Positions 1 through 11,475 of a DNA stretch of 64,000 nucleotides are shown here, one piece after another (positions within the stretch are counted from its first letter, which is position 1; each line of letters opens with the position of its first letter). The notes beneath the pieces were generated by a model. The model was not told the DNA's origin. It was given only the letters and a program-made list of their open reading frames with translations, and ran no database searches. Source of the stretch: Morchella semilibera (lineage: Eukaryota > Ascomycota > Pezizomycetes > Pezizales > Morchellaceae); contig WBVU01000017.1 of NCBI GenBank assembly GCA_009192285.1, positions 1,054,001 through 1,118,000 on the forward strand, given 5' to 3'. A program made the position numbers and the translations under genes.

Positions 1-1684
1 GGGGTTATTAGAGCTCTGAGAGTAGTACCTACATTCCCTTTGCACATGCGGATAATTGATCTATTATCCTTTCCTTGCATTTGGCCTTCTCGATAAGGCG
101 TCGTGCTCTCCGATTTTCGTTGATCGTTTCCTCAACAAACTTCTTGATATCTCCCTCCTGAGCATAAATCTCAATTTTTTCCGCGTCAGAAAGGCTGTCT
201 TGAATGTCTTCCGGATATGGCCGGCTGGTGAAAAAAAGACTGATGCCGTCCTCCATACCCAGGCGCTCAAATAACGGAAGTAGCTCCCTTCGTTGATATT
301 CCTCGTGGCATTCATCAAGAGCATCAAATATGAGAAATGTTCTTGAAAATGACTTTCGCAGCGCCGAGAGACTTGCGTACAGCTCCTTCAGCGCGGGTCT
401 CTTTTTATTGGGTTGAAGCTTGTCGTATAGAGACTCAATACTCGTGGGGAGATATTGCAACCGGCGGGCAAATTGCCTTAGGAGACTCGCAAAGACATTA
501 GTGGGGCTTTGTTGGCTTTGTGCGTTGTAATCGAAATATATGTATGCAACGCAATAGTCTTCTTTCTGTGAGAGAGCCTCTAAATGGTCTATCACAAGAG
601 AACTAGTAAATATTCAATGTTTAGCTATGAAATTATACATCAAATTGGATGTCCGAACCTTATGAATGTTTTTCCAGCCCCCGCTAAGTTGCGTCAGATT
701 CGTCCGTTTTTGCCAATTCCTATGGGCGAATAGTAGTACTTACGTATACCATAACCACAAAGCTTATTCGACTCCCGCTTCATCCACTTTTGAAAGCCTG
801 GGAGCTGCAGGACCCAATCGCCTGTATTTTCCCGTCTTTTATTTGAAACTTCCGTATGGCGAGTATCAAATGGGCCTGGATATAGCCACTCCAGAACTTT
901 CTCGCGCTTTTCCACTAAATAACAAATCATCAATACAACACGCTGGATTTATTAGAAATGAAAGTTTACTCACTTAAACGATTCTCCTCCTGGATTTCAG
1001 AGTCCGACTTGATTCTATCTTTAAGATTGTGCAGTGTAACGTTTGTGTCATGAGCAACAGTATATATATTCTGGGTAGTAATATCAATAACACCTGCAAC
1101 ATGTTTCGTTTCATATGCCACACGTCTACTATCCCGAACAACGTTGTCTGTCCTCTGAACAACAATGTCCATAGACCGAACATCAGCTTTAAGTGATTTT
1201 GTGAGGGCTCTATACCTCATTAGTACCACAACCGAAAGGGCCCAGTATCCCGGTCCACATACAGTTGATCCACGCTCATTGCAAAGCTAAATGCGCTCTT
1301 ATATCGCTCTATCCGCGAAATATGCTGCATTGTTTCGGCTTCTTTGAAAGGCCATGTCAAACTGTCTATTAATCCCTTTAGTCCGTCTCTATTGCCCAAC
1401 TTTGATTGAAGCTCGGTGAGATGCTTAGTGCACCCCTCGATAGGCCCGCCTGGCTCGTTGAGTTGTCGGATTGCGGGTGAGTGCTGGGTGCCGGGTTTTT
1501 CAATATGACTCTGAAGATTTGTAAGAGTCCTAGCGAGAGAGCTGAGCTCATACACAAGGTCGTTGCAGTCCTTCGATGCCCGGGCTACTCCACCTATGTA
1601 GTCATAGCCCATCGCCGTCAGTTTTCCGGTGAACTGTATCAGGCCAACGATGTTTGCTGCGAGCCCAAAGGCCTCGAGTGCCAT
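1..1684 (-). CDS. NACHT NLR-like (STAND) protein, 5' part of gene, partial
   Basis: Five exons read on the minus strand: 1684-1263, 1209-974, 914-744, 683-659 and 602-33; the phases agree throughout and give 474 residues before a GTAGGT donor at 32, so the gene continues beyond the left edge. Exons 1-2 encode a helical N-terminal domain starting MALEAFGLAANIVGLI, of the Helo-like/NACHT-N type found in front of fungal NLRs and thought to carry the cell-death or signalling output. Exon 3 holds the usual linker (KVLEWLYPGPF, then a TGDWVL..PGFQKW stretch). The P-loop GIPGAGKT is built by a 25-base exon (683-659), and Walker B is LIFDALDEC in exon 5, followed by FFTSRP. ATP/GTP-driven oligomerisation is the known mechanism of the family. 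The C-terminal sensor repeats (ankyrin, WD40 or TPR) lie outside the window. Start chosen because the domain begins right at this ATG. The first intron has a clear TACTAAT branch site. Confidence 0.85.
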
Positions 1685-2460
1685 AGCTACAAGCTATCTA
1701 GCACTCTCTGATAAGACAGATTATATGTGGGTAGGTCGATATGAACTTTAGTCGTTGGAGATTACCGACTTAATTCTCGGAGTGGGGAGGTGAGGTTGTT
1801 CATACAGCCTTGTCTCTTGTGCGACCAGTGGTGCATGTGTATAAACTCTTACGCGCATCTAAAACCCTCGAATCAGTTACACCAGTTACATACTTACATA
1901 AGTACATGTATCGATCCCATCCCCCCGGCACTGCAATAATCGTATTTCTATTCACTCGATTGACAAGTAAAATAATAGCCTAGTATGCCAAGCCCGCTTG
2001 GTAACACCATGTATCCTGAAGGTCTTCAATGTGATGCAATGGCGACAAAGCACCACAATCTCATAGCTACTAGCCACCATGCCCAAAGGTTGGAAATGAT
2101 TCATATAGATTTAATTGCACCGGACAGAGCTATAGAGTAGTATGTATGTGAAAACAAAAGGTTAACTGGGTGGTGTTCGCTACACCAGAGTATTGAACTC
2201 GTTGGAGCTTTAAGGATCCCCGGGGTACATTACTTTACCCTGAGTGTGTTTGTCTTTAAAACAACACATGTAGTACAGGAAGACTTCTATGAAGAAGTAA
2301 TTACAATTCGACACCATATATAACCATCTTAACGGTACAGCATATTACATGGATCCAACTTTCGTCGAAATCACACCATTTACTTGTGACGTGAGTGTAG
2401 CTTTTTGCACTACCTAGCGCACTACTCCCATACCATTATCTCCCTGCCCTGAGATGATAA
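1685..2460. other. Intergenic, upstream of NLR and downstream of acyl-CoA synthetase
   Basis: No ORF with recognisable content. It should contain the promoter of the NLR-like gene and the 3' UTR of the synthetase. One TACATGTA palindrome lies at 1903-1910. I see nothing else. Confidence 0.5.
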
Positions 2461-5016
2461 TCAAGCCTTGCCTTTCTGCTGCTCAAGAACCAACCGAGCG
2501 CCCATCTCCTGTAGTACAAACTTTTGAATTTTCCCACTAGCTGTCTTCGGATACCCGTCCACAAAAAAGACGTATTTGGGCACTAGATACCCACAAATTT
2601 AGCACTGTATATTAAGGCTTTTATCTACCAGTATAAAGGGGCGCAAACCTAGATGATTTGACAGTTTCTCTCTAACCCAGTCCCTCACCTCATCAGGCGT
2701 AATTTCTTTTGATTCCTCCTTCCTTACAAATACAGCAACCACCTCGCCGTATCTATCGTCCTTCAAACCAACAACTGAGGCTTCGATAACAGATGGGTGG
2801 GCAAGGAGGCAGTTTTCGATCTCCAGAGGATGCTATTAAATGTCTTATTAGCCGTGCCAACATCATTGCGATGCAATAAGGTCCAGGAGAGGCTGTACAA
2901 TATTTTCTCCACCCCGGATGATAAGATCTTTTAGTCTTCCTGTTATCTAGGATTATTTTAGGGTATCTACTCATTGGATGTGGCGGCGGTGATACTTACC
3001 TTTATGTAACCTTCTTCATCCATCTCAGCTTCATCCCCCGTCTATAGTTGATCTAGGTCAGCAAGTGATTTCAGCCTAGCAGTATCAAAAAAGAACAGAG
3101 ATACTTGCGTGCATCCAAACATTTCCCTTCTCATCTTGCATCATTACTTCAGCAGTTCGAACTGGGTCGTTCCAGTAGCCCTTTTGCACAAGATAGCCTG
3201 AAACCACAAGTTCGCCCTTCTCGCCAACCGGAAGTATCTTGTTACGATCATTTGCAGACACTATTTTCGCCCTACAAGAGTTTAGCTACCCCCCTACATA
3301 TGAACAGAGGTAAATACTCACTCAACATGGGGTAGAAGCCGCCCAACACTATCAACGCGCTTGATTAGTGGATCATCTGTCGTCGTCATTGCGGAAACCG
3401 GTGATGTCTCTGTCATTCTACAACACCTTTAGAAAACGTTCCACAATTTGTAGAGAGTGCCTCACCCGTAGCATATAGCTGGATTCCACGTCACTTAGTC
3501 AACCTGATATCAAAATATTCCCCAGATAGGCAGGGCATACTTAATTCCGTCAAATTCAACGTCGAATGTAACTTTTTCATCAGTTCTGTCGGAATGCTAC
3601 TCCCCGCAGCTATACCCGTCCGAAGATACTGAAATCCCTCATATGGTACCTCGCCGCTCTGTATTAGTTCTAGTTCCGCTGTAAACATGGTTGGGACGCC
3701 ATAGAGGGCGGTGCATTTCTCTTCCTGGACTGCTTTTAGAGTGAGGAGGGGGTCGAAAGACTCCGAAGGGAATACGATTGCCGAGCCTGGCCACATTAAA
3801 GTCACATTAGATGTGAGCTATTGACCAGGGAAAGAGGCTCACCATGGGTAGCGGTCGCCATGTAGCCCAAGACACATCCGAAACAACTATATCCCATGAG
3901 TATATATATTCATTTCTATAGCTCCTCTATGTGTTTACTCACTGGAATAACGGCGGTGGACAGCACACGATATCCTTATTTGTAAGTAACATACGGTCAC
4001 CAATACTATTACCGTTATTCAGAATCCCTATATGAGTCAGGCAAGCTGCTTTCGGCATTGAAGTCGTTCTTAAGCACCCCCATCATATAAGTAAACGTGG
4101 TACATCAATTAATAGCCTGGTAAACTCACCCGCTCGTAAACTGAATGTTTACTATATCACTCGGGTCCAGCCCCTCGTCACTCAAAGTACCACGGCCAGT
4201 GCCATCTTCGAGAGTATCTTTAAACACCTTGAACGCCTTAAACCTTGATGGGTCGACCCGTCCATATGAATTATCAACCATGAGAACATTCTTGAGCGAC
4301 GGCACAATCTCCGACTCAATGGACGTCTCTAACGATGGAAAGAGCTGCTGAAATAGTGGTACATTTGACCTTGGAGGTTTTCGGGGAAGGTTTGTTTCTA
4401 ACGATATTATCAGGTGCGATGTATCAAGATGATTTAACGCTGAAACGACCTGGTTGGAATTGAACGATGGATTCAGAGGGACCTTTCTACGACGTCAGAA
4501 TATCACTCCAGGGCACCAATTACTTGATCTGAGCTTAACCAGTATAGCGCCAAGCTTAAAGATTGCATAAGTCGCAATCGCAAACTCGGTGTTATTTCCC
4601 AGCGAAACAGCAACGCGATCTCCCTTCTTTACACCAATGTTCGCAAGGCCATGTGCAAGCGCCGTCGATTGTGTGTGTAGATCATCATACGAGAGTCTGA
4701 CGTTCTGATGTTTCGATATCACGCTATCCAGATAGGCAGTCAGCACCAAATACCAGCAGAGGGTCGGGGGATGGAGGACAAACGCTGGCGAATCACCGTA
4801 TTTAGATGCAATACCGGCGATATGACTTCCAATTGTTTGCTTCAATAGCGGAGGCTACTTGAATCAGTTTTGTTAATTCTAGCTACTAGGGGAACCTCTT
4901 ACCTCGGATGGACCTCGGTAATGGCTCTGCGTTAGGAGGGTTCTCGAGCTTGAGCTTCGGATGGCTGCGATTGAGCGAGCTCGGAAAGTCCTGAGGATAT
5001 GTGTCGTGAGCTTCAT
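2461..5016 (-). CDS. Acyl-CoA synthetase (AMP-binding, ACSF2-like), mitochondrial type
   Basis: Thirteen exons on the minus strand: 5016-4903, 4854-4540, 4482-4130, 4068-3943, 3886-3843, 3786-3541, 3493-3466, 3417-3322, 3271-3109, 3041-3000, 2946-2899, 2832-2649, 2582-2461. They sum to 1881 bases, an exact 626-residue frame. The enzyme activates a carboxylic acid with ATP and joins it to CoA. The AMP-binding P-loop TSGTTSMPK is near residue 260 and is formed across an exon junction; YGMTETSP, the HTGDEAEMDEEGY motif and KDLIIRGGEN follow in order; the C-terminal PKTASGKIQK supplies the adenylation lysine near residue 603. The first ~35 residues (MKLTTHILRTFRARS..) are Arg/Ser-rich without acids, as in a mitochondrial presequence; there is no peroxisomal SKL end. 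Exon 7 is only 28 bases, and the intron after exon 9 uses a GC donor (GCAAGT). About ten residues near 4744-4773 look extra against the family; a 30-base in-frame intron is possible but would be very short. Confidence 0.9.
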
Positions 5017-6273
5017 ATTTGGTGTAAAATTCTTAGGTTGTGAAAGCAAAGTATTGGTATATATGTGGATAAGGAGGTATACAGCAGGTTTTGGTGATTA
5101 ATAAATCCTTAACAATTCGGAATATCGAGTGGGGAGGTATACATACTGAGCATCAGCCTGAAGAGCTACCCTGGGCTACTCGGCAACCCTGCAGTGGAGG
5201 AGTGGGGTAATCTGGGGTGCCCGGAGATTGCCGTGCGCATGTACCAGATCTGCGACTTGGGTGCAACCATGGTAAGAGCCGAGTGATAGGTTGTGATGGG
5301 TATTCACCAGTTGCTTTTGTTCTAGTATACTAACCCTGCGCTTAAAATACATCTCTACTCTAGTCATAAGTCCTCCTCTTCCCTTAGTATGCTAAGTGGA
5401 TACTTACATGTAGCACATATACTGCCTTCTAGATCTCGGTGCCTGCCGTAGGTACGCAGCCAGCCGTTGGAGCAGATTAGTCCCTGAATTTTAATGTGTT
5501 AACTCAGATCAGTGACCGAGAAAATATAATGTCTGACAGACTCTACTGGAGTTCTATTACATGAAATTTCACGGTTTCTTGCAGGCTACATTTTCTTTCT
5601 CCCGTCCCAGTAAGGGTAGCGCCAAGCTATCCATAATGGGAATTACGTACCAGCAGCGCCGTCTCTCCTTGAATAATAAATACCACACCTAAACTAAGGG
5701 TCCGAAGATGGTCGGCCGCTTAACCCAACCTCCGCCTTCACCTCAGCTACCACTACCGTTTGGAACTGCCCTCTCAAGTTCTTTCTCGACATTGGTTGGG
5801 GGGGGGGGGGGTAGTGACGACTTTCACGGCCCTCCGACACGTATAAAATATCAAAACTGCGTCTATGCACTTTATGTTGTGGTAGCATCATTGAATTTCT
5901 CGCTCGGGTACAGATGCCATTACCCCGCCCTGGATAGTGGGATTTATGGCCACAATACGGTTTGACGGATGCTTGGCAGATTAGACACATGTAGTCGTCA
6001 TACATGTGCAAGCCGGGTTTCAAGGATGAGATGGTAGAAGCTATGGCTGTAATGATATACCTCATAACCAATGATATCAGAGATGTTGATCCCCGGATTA
6101 ATTGGTCTTCTACGTTCCACTGGGGCCAGTCACTCATGTGTTGTACATTGACGGGATCGTGGTTTCGAGCTTGGTGACGGAGATCTGTGGGCTTTCTTTG
6201 CTTTTACTCCCTAGAGTAGGGAGATCTTGGGGTAAGACCGATTTCATATCGCTGATATCTTTGGGTCTTCCTG

Positions 6274-6317
6274 GGGGCTGTGTTCCTGGGGCCTAGGGGC
6301 TGTGTTCCTGGGGCCTA
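6274..6317. repeat. Tandem duplication, 22 bases x 2
   Basis: The unit beginning GGGGCTGTGTTCCTGGGG at 6274 is repeated exactly at 6296. It lies in non-coding DNA and looks like a recent slippage duplication. Confidence 0.85.
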
Positions 6318-7907
6318 GGCTTCGTAGTTTGGCGTTCATGCGGGGTTTATTGGGTGGCAGGTATTGATAGAGGATCGCGTTGCTGCCAGCGTTTGAAGCT
6401 TTCGTCGGTTATTTCTTTTTTTCCTTTTTCGCAATCACACTAGCTACCCTCCTCAGGCTTAAAGTATACCGCGTCTCTGGAGGACTTATAACTAGATGAA
6501 TTAAAGCATAGATACAATGTTGATGGAGGTGATGAAGTAGAGGAGAAGTGTTGGAAAAAAATAAAATACATGAATGATACTCCAGTAACGAGGCCGGTGT
6601 ACTGTTGTCTATATAGCTTTCCGTCATTAGGGGTTTGTGTACTTTCATGACTTATCTTTTTGGGACCCTCCGGTGCTAGTAGGTGCTTTGAATTTACTGA
6701 GCTGAGAGTTCTAGATTGCTTATTCCCAATGGATTAGACAAACAACCAAAATTGCCAAGATGAGCAAATAAATGTATGCAAAGCTTACAGCTGCTTAGAA
6801 CCGGCATCACTTATCGGGCCAGATTGTGAGACCTTGGTCGGAGCTTCACCGGCCAGAACATATACATGATCCCATCCTACTGGGTTTTCGCAAATGGAGC
6901 TGGCTCCATTTTCCGGTAACCTGATTGATGCCGATCCAGTAGCCTGCCAATCAGATGATTGAAATATAGAGCTGGCTCTATCTGCGCAAAGTCTCTAATA
7001 TGGAATCCAAGGCGAGAGCTGATATCGGATGCAAGTTTCCTGGCCGGTTTATTCAATTGGTCGTTTGAACACTGGCAATGTCGAGTCCTGGTGCCTATTG
7101 CATTCTAGAGAAAGAATTGAAAATTGAGGGTTAGGGCCAACTATGTAGGTGTTTGGTGCTGTACCACCTGACTGGCATCCGCTTTGCTTATCCTCCACCT
7201 CATGAAACAAAAGCCCTACTGCTCAAGCTGATATGGAGCAGCTGATGCTCTGCTCGGATTGAGCTTTTGAGCTGCAGCTGAGCATAAAAAGAAAGAAGAT
7301 TGAATGACAATCCTGATAGGCTACTCCGGCCAGTATTCGGTTTTATTAGTCGATTGATTTTATGTGTTTCTGGATATTATTTTCTGTGTCATATGTACTC
7401 TGAGCAGGGAACAAGGGGGTCCTCGTAGCGAGTTACATACAATCCATAAATGAATACAGGGTTAGGGTTTAGGGTGGTTTGGTGGTGGTATTGGTCAGTG
7501 GGCCTCGTCTAGTCAGGTCGTAAACTCTATCATACACACCACCCCTCCGTGCGCCAATCGGCGAATGTGCCTAATGGGATGTTATTGGTTGAGACGTTCA
7601 TCTCGCATCGCTTTTTTAGCACCATCACCGGTGAGTGTTTAAAAGTAGGCATCGAGCACGTGAGATATATATAGCTAGATGGATCCAATGTCATTGGTGT
7701 AGGTAGATGTTCTTTCGATCCTGCCCTTTAACTTCGTATCGAGAAGAAGCCTCAAGATTAGGACCCCCAGATGAATGTGAAAAACAAGCTCTTCTAGTGA
7801 ATGCTTGTCCCGGCACTAGCGGGCTTGGAACTGCATTAGCGAGGACAAGGGTTTGTGACGGAGAGGTCTCCGTGTGTCTAAGAGCGGAGGAGTGAATGGA
7901 GGAGAGC

Positions 7908-8060
7908 AGAGGGGGGGAGAGAGAAGAGGGGGGGGGGGTTGGTGGAGGGGGGGAAGAGAAAAGACCGTGCATACATGCAGCCAGACAGACAGACAGACAG
8001 GAGGGGTAGCGCTCACACCTCACACTCACTCACTCACACTCACACACACACATCTTCTTC
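7908..8060. repeat. Low-complexity G/A-rich and CAGA, CTCA, CA microsatellites
   Basis: A run of G-rich tracts (7908-7960) is followed by four to five CAGA units (about 7983-8001) and CACT/CA repeats (about 8024-8052). It sits 40 to 200 bases upstream of the inositol kinase ATG, so it is probably promoter or 5' leader. Confidence 0.75.
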
Positions 8061-8102
8061 ACATCTTTCCAGTGGATCCACAACCAGGTAAAACACTCCG
8101 CC

Positions 8103-9761
8103 ATGCCAGATCAACGCGTTCTCCCGGAAAAGTCACCTGCTACCGCGAATTATCCTAATTCTGATGCTCGTACTGCCCATGCTAATAATACAAATACTAA
8201 CTTTCCCTCATCATCCCGCCTGAAGCTAAGCCTTGTCATCATCATCGTGCCTGCCCTTGCGGTTCTTATACTATCCGCGCTACTGCCAATGCTGCTAGAC
8301 AACACGAGGGAGAAGAGGTCGACCTTACTAGCGTCGGAACAGTCTGCACATAGTATTAGTACATGTAGTAAAGGTGTTAATAGTGGTAGTCTACTTCTTA
8401 CTTCATCTTCTTTGTCTTCTTCTACCCCTCCTTCTTCCTCTCTTCCTTCTTCTCTTAAATCAGATCATTCTTCCCATTCTACTACTTCACTATCGTCATC
8501 TTCCCCTTCCGAAAAAGCCCACACCATTGAACAATACAACCTAAATAACAACAATAACAATAACAACAACAACGGCTACAACAACGATACCTCAGCCATG
8601 ACTTCCACTTCTGTTGTCGTTGCTGCCACGGCCCATGATGACCTAAATCATGTTCCAAGTCTCCCTCCCACAACAAACCTCAGTTATCTAGCCGAAGGTG
8701 CCGCAAACGTTATCTATCGTCTATCCTCACCCCCAGGTGCACCACAATTTCCTAACCAGCTTCTCCGTCTTCGAAAGGCCCTTCCCAGCGCACAGCCAAA
8801 TAAGTTAGCCTATGCTCACCTTCTTCACACCTTTCATCCACTCTTTCCAGACCATCTCCTACTCCCCACCAGTCTGATCCGCATCCCCTCCTCGATCCTG
8901 ATCAGAGAGAATGCAGCGCTCCGTGCAATGGAGGAACAGAACAAGCGATCTCCCAAGAGACAGGGCCTCTATCTAGAGGAGGTAGACGAGGAATTTGGGT
9001 TCCTGATAATGGACATGTCGCCGCACCCTATGCCCACACCTCCGTCGTCACCCAGATTCCTATCACGAGTATTTTCTCTACTGCCTGGGCGCCGTAGCAA
9101 GCGTTCAAGTGACCCCGATTTGTCCCTCCCTGCGCACGCACAGCGGACGAGACAACTCCTCATAGAGTTCAAGCCGAAATGGGTTCTGCAGTCACGGTCA
9201 GCGCCTGACTCATGGCGACGGTGCCGTACTTGTGCCCTACGTGTTTCCAAGCACCAAAAAAACAACTTTTGTCCGCTGGACCTATCATCAGGCGAGGAGA
9301 CGAGGGTCCGACGCGCGGTACAGTATATTATCCCTGCAAAACAGCCTTCCAACCTCGTTCTGGCCCCAGGAGTCACATGGACGGCGACGCAGAAAATTAT
9401 TGCCGACCGGATAGTACGGTATCTGTTGGAGGGCGACCTAATGACGTCGCTGAAGAAATTGAACAAGGATCTCGATCCGTATGGGCCTTTAGCTATTCAG
9501 ACGATGAGCCAAGAGCACAAGGAGAATTTTGTGAGCGCAATGACAGTCAGGGATCTGACCATTTTTTTACGGATTGATCTTGACTTGAAGGAGGGGGACA
9601 AGAAGGCTGTGGAGGCACGGATCGGAGACTTGGACCTGAAGACGGGAGACGCGGGAAAATGGAGCTATTGGTCGGGTGTGGAGAAGACATTACGGGAAGG
9701 GGGGTACTATGCTGGCACTGAGGAGGGCGCCGAGGAGAAGGGTGTTTGGTGTAAGCTATAG
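8103..9761 (+). CDS. IPK1: Inositol-pentakisphosphate 2-kinase with N-terminal membrane segment
   Basis: Single exon, 552 residues. The enzyme phosphorylates the 2-position of inositol pentakisphosphate to give phytate (IP6). Family marks are the N-lobe AEGAANVIYRL from about residue 197, EFKPKW near 354, the Cys/His zinc-type stretch RCRTCAL..H..FCPLDL near 372-395, MTVRDLTIFLRID near 480 and the C-terminal WSYWSGVEKTLREGGYY. Unusual is the first 165 residues: a strongly hydrophobic helix at 42-65 (SLVIIIVPALAVLILSALL), then Ser-rich and poly-Asn low complexity. IPK1 enzymes are normally soluble nuclear or cytosolic proteins. An in-frame ATG at 8598 (residue 166) would give a normal soluble enzyme, so either the gene makes a membrane-tethered form, or the upstream ATG is not the main start. 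Confidence 0.9.
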   Translation: MPDQRVLPEKSPATANYPNSDARTAHANNTNTNFPSSSRLKLSLVIIIVPALAVLILSALLPMLLDNTREKRSTLLASEQSAHSISTCSKGVNSGSLLLTSSSLSSSTPPSSSLPSSLKSDHSSHSTTSLSSSSPSEKAHTIEQYNLNNNNNNNNNNGYNNDTSAMTSTSVVVAATAHDDLNHVPSLPPTTNLSYLAEGAANVIYRLSSPPGAPQFPNQLLRLRKALPSAQPNKLAYAHLLHTFHPLFPDHLLLPTSLIRIPSSILIRENAALRAMEEQNKRSPKRQGLYLEEVDEEFGFLIMDMSPHPMPTPPSSPRFLSRVFSLLPGRRSKRSSDPDLSLPAHAQRTRQLLIEFKPKWVLQSRSAPDSWRRCRTCALRVSKHQKNNFCPLDLSSGEETRVRRAVQYIIPAKQPSNLVLAPGVTWTATQKIIADRIVRYLLEGDLMTSLKKLNKDLDPYGPLAIQTMSQEHKENFVSAMTVRDLTIFLRIDLDLKEGDKKAVEARIGDLDLKTGDAGKWSYWSGVEKTLREGGYYAGTEEGAEEKGVWCKL

Positions 9762-11475
9762 GGACTGACTTGCCTTTCTTCCTACAAGAGAAACATTTTT
9801 TTTTTACTCTAGGTTTTGGGGGCAACTTCGCGATTCTGTCATTTCTTTTCTTCCTGTTCGGCTTTCACGATGATGATAATGATGGAGTTTTTTCTTCTGC
9901 TTGGGTGCAATTGGGTTGTTTTATCACTACTAGTTGGTTGGAGCGGCTACGTATACTATTGTTATTACTACCACTTACTATTTACTAGTGTTACTTGTGG
10001 ACGCGGTGATGGTTTTGTGGCCGGGCTAACTAAGGATTGGCCGAGGAACAAATATGAGTAATGATAATCATGAGCATTCACTTTGCTATGGGCTTTTTTC
10101 TTGGTGCTTGCGTATTGTATGTCTTGGGTGCAGCTTGGTTGTGCTGCGAGAGAGCTCCGGTGGTCCCGGCGCGGCAGCGAGCTAAGAGATCTGGGGGCTG
10201 CTAGGCTTTCCCCCCCCTTGATGGCCCCAATAGAAGAAGAGCGAGAAAAAAAGTGACTACAAGGTTGGTGGAGCGGAGTAGCGAATGATATTATTAGAGG
10301 ACTCAGCCAGATCTCGTTCCTGAGATGGCGGCGCAGGGACGGGGCTTGGCTTTTCGATAAGGTTGCACCAGCCGCAGAACTATCCCCCCTCCCAACCACC
10401 TGCAACACATTACTCTACGTATGTCTGTAGGTGCTCTAGCTGTTTTATGGTGGTGTAGGGATGTGGAACCCGGTCGTTGGGTGTTCGGCACATTAGGCAG
10501 CCTTACTTACACATCGCAGCCTCACGTCGATGGGTATATACATACATGTATGGATAATGGGCCACAGTAAAACTAATCTGTGTCTGTGCCTGTGTCTATA
10601 TATATATCATGTACTTTAGCTACATGTACATACTAATACATACAAGTACCTACGTAGACGCCGTTCTTCTCTGCCATGACTCTCGAGAATCCTAGTGTCA
10701 AGATGAGTATATAAGTATATGCCTGGTAGACGTGACAGCATGATGGTCAATGCTTTTTAAGCTTATTGGTAAGGTGTAGAGTATATGAAGTTAGGTGGGG
10801 ACCGAAATGGTAGGGTTAGGGTTTGATCATGGGGAGAGCTGTACCGTAAGTTGCCTACATGTAACTACGATTCGAACCCAGCTAGGTGGTATATGGCACC
10901 ATCTTGGTGTTGGAGATTCTGCAGCGAGGGATAGTAATGCTAGATCTTGCAGTGTTGAGCAGACGTGGCTGTTTCCTCTCCTGGGTAACAGTGTAGTTAG
11001 GATTTGGGTTTACCAATGTGTAGCTAGCGCCACGGCCCAGATGTAGGTACAGGTTTAAGCAAAAGCTTGTCGCCGCTCTTCTGCTTTTTAGGTATCAGTT
11101 TCCTCTCCATCTAAGTACTAAATCCTTTAGAATCGAGCCTATACATATTTCTGGGGGTTTTGTCTTAGCCTGATGTTTGAGTAATGAAACGCACCCCCCC
11201 GATACCTCCTCGCCCTAGCCGTACCACTACCGGTAGCACTGGGATGCGGGTAAAGCTCGGTATCCCCAACTGACAACAGTGCCTAGCCGATAATATGATT
11301 CCAGAGCCATGGGTGTTGAAGTAGGTGTACCTTCTGGCACTAGAGATTGTACCTCCAATCTTGGGAGTGTCCTGCATCACCATATGCATGCATGTTGAGT
11401 AACAACGCCTATGTTCATCCACACCTCGCTCATGACTCCAACATCGCCTCATCTCACCCTAAAGAGTTTGCAAAC
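9762..11475. other. Intergenic, 1.7 kb
   Basis: No gene supported. TACATGTA occurs at 10543, 10621 and 10856, and a TAGGGTTAGGGTTT telomere-like word near 10809. Open frames here (for example 9968-10408 minus) have no recognisable content. Confidence 0.5.

Larger units (their letters stand above)
5017..8102. other. Intergenic, 3.1 kb, no supported gene
   Basis: Several open frames of 60 to 150 codons exist but show no recognisable protein. Contents: a G tract near 5799-5811, a perfect 22-base tandem pair at 6274-6317, TTAGGG-like words near 7131 and 7456-7478, and from about 7900 a purine-rich then CAGA/CTCA/CA microsatellite-like leader running into the kinase gene. Confidence 0.5.

Noticed and set aside
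5694-6137. 147-codon minus-strand frame
   Set aside because: Mixed composition, crosses a poly-G tract, no motif.
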